From positions 1 to 64,000 of the forward strand of contig NZ_AXVC01000018.1 of assembly GCF_000482365.1 (NCBI RefSeq): DNA of 64,000 bases, given 5' to 3'. The translations under genes were made by a program, and so were the position numbers. This DNA is from Porphyromonas uenonis DSM 23387 = JCM 13868. GTDB lineage: Bacteria; Bacteroidota; Bacteroidia; Bacteroidales; Porphyromonadaceae. How positions within the stretch are numbered: the stretch's first letter is position 1; every line of letters begins with the position of its first letter. The notes below the pieces were generated by a model. That model worked only from the letters and a program-made list of their open reading frames with translations, was not told the DNA's origin and ran no database searches. Below, one piece after another: positions 54,033 through 62,488 of this stretch.

Positions 54033-56345
54033 TTACTTGACGACACTCTCGTTGGAATCCCTATTTTGGAGCGTGCGGTCGATGAGCTGGAGCTGCTTGC
54101 CGAAGTTCAGTCGCCAAGCTACTCCGACGGTGACCATGTTGCGATTGTCTAGGATGTAAACTCTACTCGTGCTAGGTATGACAGGCGACAAGGTCTCACT
54201 CTGGTACTCGGCACCACGCGGCGTAAAGGGGAAGATACAGCTCGCATAGAAGCTCCAGTCACGATACTTGTAGAGGAGCATCAGACGGGAGGAGTTCTCG
54301 CCCAGAGACTTCGTATGCCCCGATAGCGTCCACTGAGGATGGACATAGTCGTAGCCGAGCGTCCACCCTTTGTAGCTCATCATCACGCTAGCATTCCAGT
54401 ATAGGCTGTTGAGCTGGTAGGCGGCGACACCCGTGTGAGTGCGAAACATATCGTAGCGCACGGTACCTTGTAGCGTTAGGAAGTTCCACAGATTGTTTAG
54501 CCCACCCTGCCAAGAGATGCTGTACTGGCGATTGAAGCGCCCATTCGTAGCACGGTTGAGGAAGTAACCACCCGCCACATCGTAAGTAGCATCCCAGAGG
54601 ATAGGCGACCACGTATTATTTATTGAGAAGTCTAGATTGCTCGTGAAGAGATTCGTCTGGTAATAGATCCCGAAGCGGTTGTAAAGCGACTGAGCCGCCT
54701 TGAGATCTGGATTGCCACTCGTCCTCATGAGGTCGTCCACACGTTGCTGTACCCGCGAGAGCATACTCAGCGAGGGGAGTGTCGGCAGATAGGTAGACTT
54801 GAGAACAAGCGTCAGATGGTTGATCGGGCTGTAGAAGAGCGAGAGCGTACTCTGATTCCTTACAAAAAGCTTCCTATCAGTCGCATCCTGCACGACAAAA
54901 AGCTTGGCACCCGTACCGATACTGTACTGCACCTTGCCGAGCTGTCCCTGTGCATTGGCAAAGAGGTAACTGTTGTTTTCCAGTAGATTGTCCGTCGTCT
55001 CAACATACTTATTGAGCGAGTAGGCAGTCGTATGCTGCAAGCCCGTGGCGAGCGTGAAGTAACTGCTAAACGGGTGGTTGTATACCACCTCTCCAATGAG
55101 CGCCGTGCGACTCACATCGACAGAGTTTTGCACCTCACGCATCCGCGTAGCCATCTGATCCTGTAGTGAGAAGCTGTGCGTGCCGTGACTGTAGGAGCCC
55201 ACAAGATTCACCTCCAGCTTGCCTCCATTGCTCAGCATGTTGGCATAGTACAGGTCTAGTGCTGGCGTGTAGCTACGCTCCTTGACGCTAGACTCCCTAT
55301 GGAAAGGGTCGCTATCACTCTGCGCAATCTCTGAGCGAGAAGTGTTGTGGTAATTGACAAACTCATTGCGTAGCGTAGCGCTAAACTGCTGTCGCTCGCT
55401 GGGCTTATATAAATAGGAGAGGTTGAGGTTCTGAACCATATAGCCAAAGGGGCTAGCCTCAGGCGTCTCCGTACGGGTCAGTTCCTGGTGTGGAGCTATG
55501 TATTTCGTCTCTAGGTAGGCAAAGCGCTTGCGGTAGTTTCGGAAGCCATTGTTGTAGTCGAGCGTAAAGGAGTGAAGCCCCCGATCATAGCGAGCCCCCA
55601 AGGCACCATTGACAAAGCCCGTCGTCAGCGCCGACTCAACCTGCGCCCAGACAGAGCCACCCTGCAGACGCTCCTTGAGGATCACATTGACGATCCCCCC
55701 GATGCCTCGATCGGTGTAGCGTGCCGAGACCATGTCAGAGTACTCAATGCGCAGGATACGCTTTGGGTCTATGCTCTGCACATCTTGTATCGTGCGGGGC
55801 ACGCCGTCCACCTGCCACTGCACCTCCCCGCCACGGATAGAGGCTTGCTTATTCATCAGGTCAATGGTCAGACCACGTAGCTGCATCGTCTGTAGCAAGC
55901 TGAGAAAGTCCTGACTACGCGCCAACTCTGCCTGCTGCGGGAAGAGTAGCATCTTATCCACACGGCTTCGCTGCCCCTGCACCACTACTTGGTCGAGTAT
56001 CTGGCTGTCCTCCGACATGTAGAGCGTGCCGAGAGCGATCACCCCTCGTGCATCGCCCGCTATCTGGATGGTCATCGGTGTGTAGCCTATGCTACTGATG
56101 CGTAGTTCTCTAGCCACTTGCGGATCCGCCTGTAGGGCAAACTGACCCTCGCTCTCCGTCGAGACGCCCGATGTGAGCTGTCCCTTGTCGTCAAATAGCC
56201 CGACGCTAGCTCCGACGAGCGCAGTTGAGTCGCTACTAGCGAGTACTCGTCCCTGGATCGTGATAGTCTGCGCAGCGAGTGCGCCTGCAGTGATGAGGAG
56301 GAGCGCCATAGCTCCCAGTAAATGGTGGTAAATCTTACTACTCAT
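54033..56345 (-). CDS. TonB-dependent receptor-like outer membrane protein with carboxypeptidase-type N-terminal domain
   Basis: A 770-aa protein with a signal peptide (~1-25, LLGAMALLLITAGALAAQ). A CarboxypepD_reg-like beta-sandwich follows (TIQGRVLASSDSTALVGASV). A plug domain comes next, with VVQGQRSRVDKMLL, RGGEVQWQVDGVPRTIQD and RYTDRGIGGIVNVILK. A C-terminal ~550-residue region has alternating aromatic strands, ending DNRNMVTVGVAWRLNFGK. This is the layout of the Bacteroidetes OMP_b-brl/TonB-linked receptors. The ligand is not evident, and no SusD partner is adjacent. Confidence 0.88.
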   Translation of the reverse strand: MSSKIYHHLLGAMALLLITAGALAAQTITIQGRVLASSDSTALVGASVGLFDDKGQLTSGVSTESEGQFALQADPQVARELRISSIGYTPMTIQIAGDARGVIALGTLYMSEDSQILDQVVVQGQRSRVDKMLLFPQQAELARSQDFLSLLQTMQLRGLTIDLMNKQASIRGGEVQWQVDGVPRTIQDVQSIDPKRILRIEYSDMVSARYTDRGIGGIVNVILKERLQGGSVWAQVESALTTGFVNGALGARYDRGLHSFTLDYNNGFRNYRKRFAYLETKYIAPHQELTRTETPEASPFGYMVQNLNLSYLYKPSERQQFSATLRNEFVNYHNTSRSEIAQSDSDPFHRESSVKERSYTPALDLYYANMLSNGGKLEVNLVGSYSHGTHSFSLQDQMATRMREVQNSVDVSRTALIGEVVYNHPFSSYFTLATGLQHTTAYSLNKYVETTDNLLENNSYLFANAQGQLGKVQYSIGTGAKLFVVQDATDRKLFVRNQSTLSLFYSPINHLTLVLKSTYLPTLPSLSMLSRVQQRVDDLMRTSGNPDLKAAQSLYNRFGIYYQTNLFTSNLDFSINNTWSPILWDATYDVAGGYFLNRATNGRFNRQYSISWQGGLNNLWNFLTLQGTVRYDMFRTHTGVAAYQLNSLYWNASVMMSYKGWTLGYDYVHPQWTLSGHTKSLGENSSRLMLLYKYRDWSFYASCIFPFTPRGAEYQSETLSPVIPSTSRVYILDNRNMVTVGVAWRLNFGKQLQLIDRTLQNRDSNESVVK

Positions 56346-56458
56346 ATGCTTGAGACTGATGAGAGAGAACTGTGTTTAGTGTATCATTTCCTTAAAGACG
56401 ATTCAACAAGCCGATTGTTGTAACGGGGAAAAGTAACCCGCAGTATCAAAGCGAGATC

Positions 56459-56519
56459 TGTGTCCCTAGTTATCGTCATGAGCAGCTCCTAGCAGAGTGT
56501 TTATAATGTGTCGGCCCTA
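56459..56519 (-). repeat. Remnant of element A left end (A4)
   Basis: On the minus strand this matches the left end of A1: TAGGGCCGACACATTATA corresponds to CAGGGCTGACGCCTTAATA, and CTGCTCATGACGATAACTAG to CTGCGCATGATGATAACTAG. About 60 bp survive. It ends exactly where the 10-bp flank of MITE B2 begins. Confidence 0.7.
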
Positions 56520-56529
56520 GGAGCTTAGT

Positions 56530-56847
56530 CAGGGCTGACGCATTATATATAGTTGTTGCTGTCCGGTGAAAGCTTTTTGAGGTGGGTATCGAGTAGATCG
56601 TGCTGCAGAAATGAGCTAACTATCAGTACCACTTGGGTGAAACTAAAGTTTCCTAGGTAAGAAACTAGAGTTTCCTAGGCATGAAACTAGAGTTTCCTAG
56701 GTAAGAAACTAGAGTTTCCTACGAAGAAAACTGTAGATTGGTCGAAGTCGAGTAGTCGGAGAGCAATAATATATAATGAATTCATCCAAGTCTCACTTGT
56801 CGCTAATGTGTAGCTCCTAACGGAGCAATTATAATGCGTTAGCCCTA
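56530..56847 (+). mobile_element. MITE B2 with 22-bp internal tandem repeats
   Basis: A 318-bp element. The left end is CAGGGCTGACGCATTATA, the right end TATAATGCGTTAGCCCTA (two mismatches to a perfect inverse). It is flanked by identical 10-bp GGAGCTTAGT at 56520-56529 and 56848-56857, a target duplication. Inside are four 22-bp units (56639-56726). Outside the repeats it is nearly identical to B1. The 66-bp length difference equals three units. Its right flank ends ~13 bp upstream of the promoter of the next gene. Confidence 0.88.
56639..56726 (+). repeat. 22-bp minisatellite in MITE B2 (four units)
   Basis: Four tandem 22-bp units of the form GAAACTAnAGTTTC + CTAGG(T/C)A(A/T); the last one ends CTACGAAG as in B1. 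Compared with the seven units of B1 this shows unit gain or loss within one family. Confidence 0.9.
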
Positions 56848-56869
56848 GGAGCTTAGTCCTCCTCAAGCG

Positions 56870-56896
56870 TTGCAGTCGGATAAATGAGTACCTTTG
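56870..56896 (+). promoter_or_regulatory. Promoter of the 7TM-HD gene
   Basis: TTG at 56870-56872 and TACCTTTG at 56889-56896, spacing 16 bp. The start near 56903 leaves a leader of ~48 nt to the ATG at 56951. Confidence 0.6.
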
Positions 56897-56950
56897 CGGT
56901 AGAGATTGCCACGAGGAGTAATGGCTTCCTCCACATTAGCACACAAGACT

Positions 56951-59002
56951 ATGACACAGTTTAAGACGACGCACCTGTATGCCCTGCTGACCTTTGTCCT
57001 GCTGGCGCTGGTTATCACGCTACTCTCGCCACATGATGAGGAGACCTTTCAGTATCAAGTGGTGGAGGGTAAGCCCTGGATGGGCGATGAGCTACTGGTG
57101 GCGCCTTTTACCTTCCCGATCTACAAGTCGGACGAGATGATACAGCGGGAGCGTGACAGCGCACGCCAGACGGTCCTGCCTTACTATCAGATCGATACTG
57201 TCGTGGGGAGTAAGATGCTCCACAAGTGGGACGAGGACTGGAGCAGTAAGTGGAGTAGTGAGGTGGCGGACGATGCCTACTACTTCTACATGCGTGACTA
57301 CCTCAAGGACCTCTATCGAAATGGTATCATAGAGGAGGAGGCTGCCTCTAAGCTGAGGCAGGAGGATGTGCTGGAGGTCAAGCTCCTGAGCGCTGATCAG
57401 GTGAGTCGTCTGACGCCAGCGACGCTCTTCTCAACCCCTATAGAGGCGTATCAGCAAGCTACCGAAAAGGTGCCCCAGGGGATGAGCAAGTCTATCGTTC
57501 GCAAGTTTGATCCGAGCAAGTATATCGAGGTTAATGTCTATCCTAATGAAGCTAAGACACAGCAGGTGATCGATGATGAGCTGCGCAACCTCTCTAAGTC
57601 TATGGGCGTAGTGCAAAAGGGTGAGCGCATCATCGGCAAGGGTGAGCTCGTGAGTCCACATCAGTACGATATCTTGCAGTCGTTGCGCCGTGTCACAGAG
57701 GAGCAGCAGGATAGCAATCTACGTCAGGTCTTACCGATGAGTGTGGGGACCTTCCTTATTATAGTCTCGCTACTACTGGGGTTGTGGTTCTTCCTCTTCT
57801 ACTACCGACCGCAGATTGTCAAGGAGTATAAGAACACGCTCTTCCTCTCATTACTGATACTGATCTATGCGGTCCTGACGATCATCTTCGCTCGCAATGA
57901 GCTGGGGACGTGGGTCTATGCGATCCCATTTGTCTCGGTGGCTATACTGGTGCGCACCTTCTTCGAGTCTCGTACGGCTATCTATGCCTTTCTGACGACG
58001 GTGCTGATCTGTGCGCTCTACGTCTCATTTCCGCTGGAGTTTGTCGTGATACAGTTTGTTGCTGGTCTGGTGGCTGTCTTTAGCCTTCGCTCACTCTCCT
58101 CACGGGCGCAGATCATCCGTGCGACCTTCCTCATCTTCGTCATATACAATGTGATGACCTGTAGCTACTCGCTGATGACGGGTGGAGCCTTGGGCAGTAA
58201 TGACCTGAGCAATCTGCTCTACTTCTCCTTCAACCTGATCTTCAATATGTTTAGCTATCTGCTCATCTACCTCATCGAGCGTGCCTTTGGTTATGTCTCC
58301 AACATTACGCTCGTGGAGCTGAGCGACGTCAATCGCCCTCTGCCACGTCAGCTCTCGGAGCAGGCGCCTGGTACTTTCCAGCACTCGTTGCAGGTAGCAC
58401 TCTTGGCGAGTGAAGCGGCTACTGCCATCGGGGCTGATGCGAGACTCGTACGTGCTGGCGCTCTCTACCACGACATAGGCAAGATGCGCAATGCAGCATA
58501 CTTTACAGAGAATCAAGGTGCTATCAATCCACACGACCAGCTCACTCCTACCGAAAGCGCATCGGTCATCATCAAGCATGTGACGGATGGTCTGGCCATG
58601 GCGCAAAAGCATAACCTCCCGCAGGCGATCCAAGACTTCATCCGCATGCACCACGGGCGAGGGGTGACGAAGTACTTCTACAATCAGTATTGCAATGAAC
58701 ATCCTGACGAAACGGTCGATGTGGATAAGTTTACCTATCCAGGACCCAATCCTAACACTAAGGAGACAGGTATCCTGATGCTGGCGGACGCTATCGAAGC
58801 GAGTAGCCGCAGTCTCAAGGATCTGAGCAAGGAGACCTTGATAGCTCATGTCAATAAGATTATTGATTCAATCGTTGCTGATGGGCTACTCAACGATACG
58901 CCGCTGACCTTTAGAGATATCCAGACAATCAAGGATATCTTTGCTGAGAAGCTTGCCACCATCTACCACTCACGTATTGCTTACCCCGAGCTCAAGCGAT
59001 GA
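56951..59002 (+). CDS. 7TM-HD (PgpH-like) membrane protein, probable cyclic-di-AMP phosphodiesterase
   Basis: 683 aa from the ATG at 56951; in-frame ATG at 56921 is an alternative. One N-terminal helix (LYALLTFVLLALVITLL) is followed by a ~230-residue extracellular domain (7TMR-HDED). A seven-helix bundle spans ~270-460. The cytoplasmic HD domain includes QHSLQVALLASEAA, RAGALYHDIGKM (the HD metal pair), HVTDGLAMAQKH, and HHGRG. PgpH enzymes with this layout hydrolyse c-di-AMP. The stop overlaps aroK. Confidence 0.92.
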   Translation: MTQFKTTHLYALLTFVLLALVITLLSPHDEETFQYQVVEGKPWMGDELLVAPFTFPIYKSDEMIQRERDSARQTVLPYYQIDTVVGSKMLHKWDEDWSSKWSSEVADDAYYFYMRDYLKDLYRNGIIEEEAASKLRQEDVLEVKLLSADQVSRLTPATLFSTPIEAYQQATEKVPQGMSKSIVRKFDPSKYIEVNVYPNEAKTQQVIDDELRNLSKSMGVVQKGERIIGKGELVSPHQYDILQSLRRVTEEQQDSNLRQVLPMSVGTFLIIVSLLLGLWFFLFYYRPQIVKEYKNTLFLSLLILIYAVLTIIFARNELGTWVYAIPFVSVAILVRTFFESRTAIYAFLTTVLICALYVSFPLEFVVIQFVAGLVAVFSLRSLSSRAQIIRATFLIFVIYNVMTCSYSLMTGGALGSNDLSNLLYFSFNLIFNMFSYLLIYLIERAFGYVSNITLVELSDVNRPLPRQLSEQAPGTFQHSLQVALLASEAATAIGADARLVRAGALYHDIGKMRNAAYFTENQGAINPHDQLTPTESASVIIKHVTDGLAMAQKHNLPQAIQDFIRMHHGRGVTKYFYNQYCNEHPDETVDVDKFTYPGPNPNTKETGILMLADAIEASSRSLKDLSKETLIAHVNKIIDSIVADGLLNDTPLTFRDIQTIKDIFAEKLATIYHSRIAYPELKR

Positions 59003-59535
59003 CACTCTATCTGATCGGCTATATGAGTGCGGGCAAGAGTACCGTAGGTCGCATGCTGGCGGAGCTACTAGGATACGAATTTGTAGATACAGACATCTAC
59101 ATCGAGAGTCGCTTTCGTCAGCGGGTGTCCGATCTCTTTCGGCTACACGGCGAGGAGTACTTTCGGCAGAAAGAGCGGATGATCCTCGAGGAGATCGCAG
59201 GCCTACCTGATGCGGTTATCGCTACGGGCGGGGGCCTACCCATCTACCATGACAATATGGATCTCCTCCTAGAGAGTGGCACCGTGCTCTACCTGCGCTA
59301 CAGCAGTGAGACGCTAGCTCAGCGACTGGAGCTAACCAAGCGCACCAGACCTTCAGTGGCGCACCTCTCGGGCGAGGAGCTTCGCCAGCATGTCGCAGAG
59401 GCGATGCGTCTGCGCGAACCGATCTACAGTCGTGCTCACCGGATCATTGATATGGAGGCTCTCGCTAAGCAAGGCATCAACACCGAAGCGAAGATAGCCA
59501 GTTGGATCGTCCAGCAACTACGTCTAGAGGCGTAG
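58999..59535 (+). CDS. aroK: Shikimate kinase
   Basis: A 178-aa enzyme that phosphorylates shikimate in chorismate synthesis. The P-loop is GYMSAGKSTVGR (~7-18), then FVDTDIYIESRF with the substrate-binding Asp. Others are the Arg in HGEEYFRQKE, ATGGGLP (~74-80), and LTKRTRPSV in the lid. The start overlaps the preceding gene in an ATGA arrangement. Nothing links the two functions. Confidence 0.96.
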   Translation: MTLYLIGYMSAGKSTVGRMLAELLGYEFVDTDIYIESRFRQRVSDLFRLHGEEYFRQKERMILEEIAGLPDAVIATGGGLPIYHDNMDLLLESGTVLYLRYSSETLAQRLELTKRTRPSVAHLSGEELRQHVAEAMRLREPIYSRAHRIIDMEALAKQGINTEAKIASWIVQQLRLEA

Positions 59536-59596
59536 CACGTACTGCGCAATGTTCCGCGGAGAGTCGTGAGAAAGGTCTTGCTCTCTACGTGCTGTG

Positions 59597-61651
59597 TCAG
59601 AGGAGAGCGACTGGAGAGATGCTTTCGCACTGTGTCAGCTCTGTGGCTATCTTACCTAGCTCTGCCTCTAGGTCGAAGGGTATCAGCTCTCCACGCTCGA
59701 AGGCGGCAAAGGTCTCACTATTGAGACTCTTGTACTCTGGGATAGCCTGTTTGAGAAGGTAGACGACCCCATTGACATCCCCCGCATAGGACAAGCGTTT
59801 GAAGAACTGCACCATCAGGTGAATCTGCTCGAACGACTCCTCGCGGGTCTGTACGATGTGTATCTTATTGTGTGCCGTGGGGAGGTCTTTCTCCTTATCG
59901 TGGATGGTCTCCTCGTAGAGTTTCTCCCCAGGTCGTAGGCCAGTGTAGACGATCTTGATGTCTTTGTCAGGCTCGTAGCCTGCTAGCTGTATCATACGCT
60001 TAGCAAGATCGACAATCTTGACGAGGTCGCCCATATCGAAAACAAAGACCTCGCCACCACGCGAGAGCATACTGGCCTCTAGGACGAGCTGGCTAGCCTC
60101 GGGGATGGTCATGAAGTAACGCTCGATGCGTGGATCGGAGACCGTGAGAGGACCGCCACGTTGTAACTGACGCTTGAAGGTGGGGATGACGGAGCCTGCC
60201 GAGTTGAGCACGTTGCCGAAGCGGGTCGTCGCGAAGCGTGTCGGGACGGTCGCCTGGATCTCTCCTCTCTTGATGGCTAGGTCTAAGCTCTGGACGATCA
60301 TTTCGCAGAAGCGCTTCGTAGCCCCCATGACGCTACTGGGGTTGACCGCCTTGTCGGTCGATAGCATGACCATCTGCTCGACACCATACTCGAGGCACTT
60401 GCTCGCTATGTTGAAGGTGCCGATGATGTTGGTGGTGACCGCCTCGCAGGGGTTCTCTTCCATGAGAGGTACATGCTTGTAAGCAGCCGCGTGAAAGACT
60501 TTGTCGGGATGGAACTTGCGCATGACAAAGTCTAGTCGCTGAGGATTGCGTATATCACCCATGACATAGGCAAAGCAACCCTTAGGATAGCAGCGCTGTA
60601 GCTCCAGACGCAACTCGTGCATAGGCGTCTCCGCTATGTCAAAGAGCACAATCTGCTGAGGCTCTAGCCGAGCAAGCTGGCGTACTATCTCACTACCGAT
60701 AGAGCCTGTCGCTCCAGTCACGAGGATAGTCTTGTCGTGCAGCGCCTCAGAGATAGGCTTCATATTGAGGAAGATGGACTCACGACCTAGTATGTCCTCA
60801 ATCTGGATTTCCTCAATAGGAGGGCGACTGTCCACGTTGAGTATGCGTCGTGGCTCCTGATCGACGAAGAGACGTATCTTGCGGTCTATGCAGACCGATG
60901 CAAAGGGTGCATTCTCGTGTAGCACATCGTAGCCAGAGAAGAGGAGGACGGAGATATGGTGCTTGTCTAGTAGTGCGGAGAAGCTGGCCGTGTCTGGCGT
61001 GTAGAAGATCGGTTTGCCTCCGACGGTCATCTTTTCGGTCGGTTGGTTGGTCTCGACAAAGCCTACGACGTAGAGCCCTTTGTCCTGATAGGAGTTGGAG
61101 AGCTTGTCGGCAAGTTGCGAGGACTTGTCATTGACCCCAAAGATGAGTGCTGGCGTGCGACTGCCCGTAGCGGGAGCTCCATTGACAATGCTCCAGATGA
61201 ACTGTACGACGGTCCTGAAGCCCGTCAGGAAGAAGAGGGTGAAGAGGGTGTCTAGTGCGAAGTATACCACCCCAAAGAGCCACTCGCTAGACATTATGCC
61301 TAAGGTCACTCCTAGTACAAGCGACTTGCATAGTGAGAGCCAGAGGTAGTTAAAGCCGTAAGAGAATGTGCGGATACGGATAATCCCCTTATAAACGGGA
61401 AAGATGAGTAGCACAATCAATGAGACTACTCCCGAAAACCCAGAAAACGAAAGGGTCGGGTGTCCAAGCCCCGTGTACTCAGCCACAACCTCGTGAAAGT
61501 AAACCCCTGTGAGCGTCAGGAGTGCATAGCTGGCTATGAAGACAGCGGATAGCGAAGCGATGACACTCAGGAGTAAGTCGATGAGCGCAATGATGCGGTA
61601 GTTGACATAGCGACTACCTAAGCATTTCCGTAGGAATACCTTTGTCTTCAT
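59597..61651 (-). CDS. CapD/WbpM-like nucleoside-diphosphate-sugar epimerase/dehydratase
   Basis: 684 aa from the ATG at 61651; the TTG three codons earlier is unlikely. Four TM helices occupy ~20-150, then a Rossmann domain with VFGVNDKSSQLADKL-like CoA-binding fold. The C-terminal SDR domain has the NAD motif VTGATGSIGSEIV (~305), FHAAAYKHVPLMEENP and the Met-Lys type catalytic site LSTDKAVNPSSVMGATKR. These enzymes make 4-keto-6-deoxy sugars for capsule or O-antigen. It is 42 bp after the phosphatase gene. Confidence 0.93.
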   Translation of the reverse strand: MKTKVFLRKCLGSRYVNYRIIALIDLLLSVIASLSAVFIASYALLTLTGVYFHEVVAEYTGLGHPTLSFSGFSGVVSLIVLLIFPVYKGIIRIRTFSYGFNYLWLSLCKSLVLGVTLGIMSSEWLFGVVYFALDTLFTLFFLTGFRTVVQFIWSIVNGAPATGSRTPALIFGVNDKSSQLADKLSNSYQDKGLYVVGFVETNQPTEKMTVGGKPIFYTPDTASFSALLDKHHISVLLFSGYDVLHENAPFASVCIDRKIRLFVDQEPRRILNVDSRPPIEEIQIEDILGRESIFLNMKPISEALHDKTILVTGATGSIGSEIVRQLARLEPQQIVLFDIAETPMHELRLELQRCYPKGCFAYVMGDIRNPQRLDFVMRKFHPDKVFHAAAYKHVPLMEENPCEAVTTNIIGTFNIASKCLEYGVEQMVMLSTDKAVNPSSVMGATKRFCEMIVQSLDLAIKRGEIQATVPTRFATTRFGNVLNSAGSVIPTFKRQLQRGGPLTVSDPRIERYFMTIPEASQLVLEASMLSRGGEVFVFDMGDLVKIVDLAKRMIQLAGYEPDKDIKIVYTGLRPGEKLYEETIHDKEKDLPTAHNKIHIVQTREESFEQIHLMVQFFKRLSYAGDVNGVVYLLKQAIPEYKSLNSETFAAFERGELIPFDLEAELGKIATELTQCESISPVALL

Positions 61652-61693
61652 GATTATCAAGTGCTGTTTGTTGTTTTTGTGGCATGATGGGAC

Positions 61694-62440
61694 TCACACG
61701 TGTGTAGCTATGAGTGTTTCGTTGTTCCTAATAAGTGTGCGTACAGGCTCTTCGTATCGAGCGTAGGTCTTGGCAGATGAGATGGTCCTGCGGAAGAGCT
61801 CTATCCGGTGGGTATCTGTGCCTACAAAGCTATAGACTCCACGCTCGAGGAGCTGCTGAGCGCGTCGCTGTACCTGCTCTCCATACATCCCTGTGAGGCT
61901 GAAGAGGTTGAGCTGGAAGGCACAGCCTGCACCACGCAACTGGTCGTACATCCTGTCATCCATATATAGGTATCGCTCAGGGTGCGCTAGCATGGGGATC
62001 GTCCCTGCAGAGATGACTTGCTGTATGAGTCGGAAGAGGTCTAGTGGAGCTCCTGCGAACGAGGTCTCTACGAGCAGGTACTTGCTAGTCCCTAGTGTGA
62101 GTAGATGCTTGGCGAGGTGCGCCTCGAAGCCTTCGTCCAGCATATGTTCTGCGCCAAGCATCAGAGGAACATCTAGATCCGACAGGTCTGGGAGCAGTCG
62201 CTCTAGCTCCTGCTGGAGAGTACTGCTATCGTTATGCGGGTAGCGCCTATAGATGTGTGGTGTGGTGATGATACGCTGGATGCCGATAGAGTGCATCGCC
62301 TCAATGAGTTGACGGGTCTCGTCAAGAGAGCGGCTCCCGTCATCGACCGCAGGGACGAGGTGACAGTGTATGTCTGTCATCCCTTCGAGCCAGCCGGCAG
62401 AGATGATATCTACTTTCTTATGCTTTGTGAGCCACCACAT
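61694..62440 (-). CDS. CpsB/CapC-type (PHP) tyrosine-protein phosphatase
   Basis: A 248-aa metal-dependent phosphatase that removes phosphate from Wzc-like tyrosine kinases. PHP-fold ligands are visible: DIHCHLVPAVDDGS (~22-35), TTPHIYR, GAEHML, LAHPERY (~150) and GTDTHR (~206). The length is standard. It lies between the kinase and the CapD-like gene, the expected partnership. Confidence 0.93.
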   Translation of the reverse strand: MWWLTKHKKVDIISAGWLEGMTDIHCHLVPAVDDGSRSLDETRQLIEAMHSIGIQRIITTPHIYRRYPHNDSSTLQQELERLLPDLSDLDVPLMLGAEHMLDEGFEAHLAKHLLTLGTSKYLLVETSFAGAPLDLFRLIQQVISAGTIPMLAHPERYLYMDDRMYDQLRGAGCAFQLNLFSLTGMYGEQVQRRAQQLLERGVYSFVGTDTHRIELFRRTISSAKTYARYEEPVRTLIRNNETLIATHV

Positions 62441-62488
62441 AGTGTCTAGATATCTATTGCAGCGATGGATTAGTTGGGGCTCTTTACG

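Noticed and set aside
58100-58849. 249-aa antisense frame inside the 7TM-HD gene
   Set aside because: It is the mirror of the HD domain coding sequence; its composition (Arg, His, Val rich) is typical of antisense frames.
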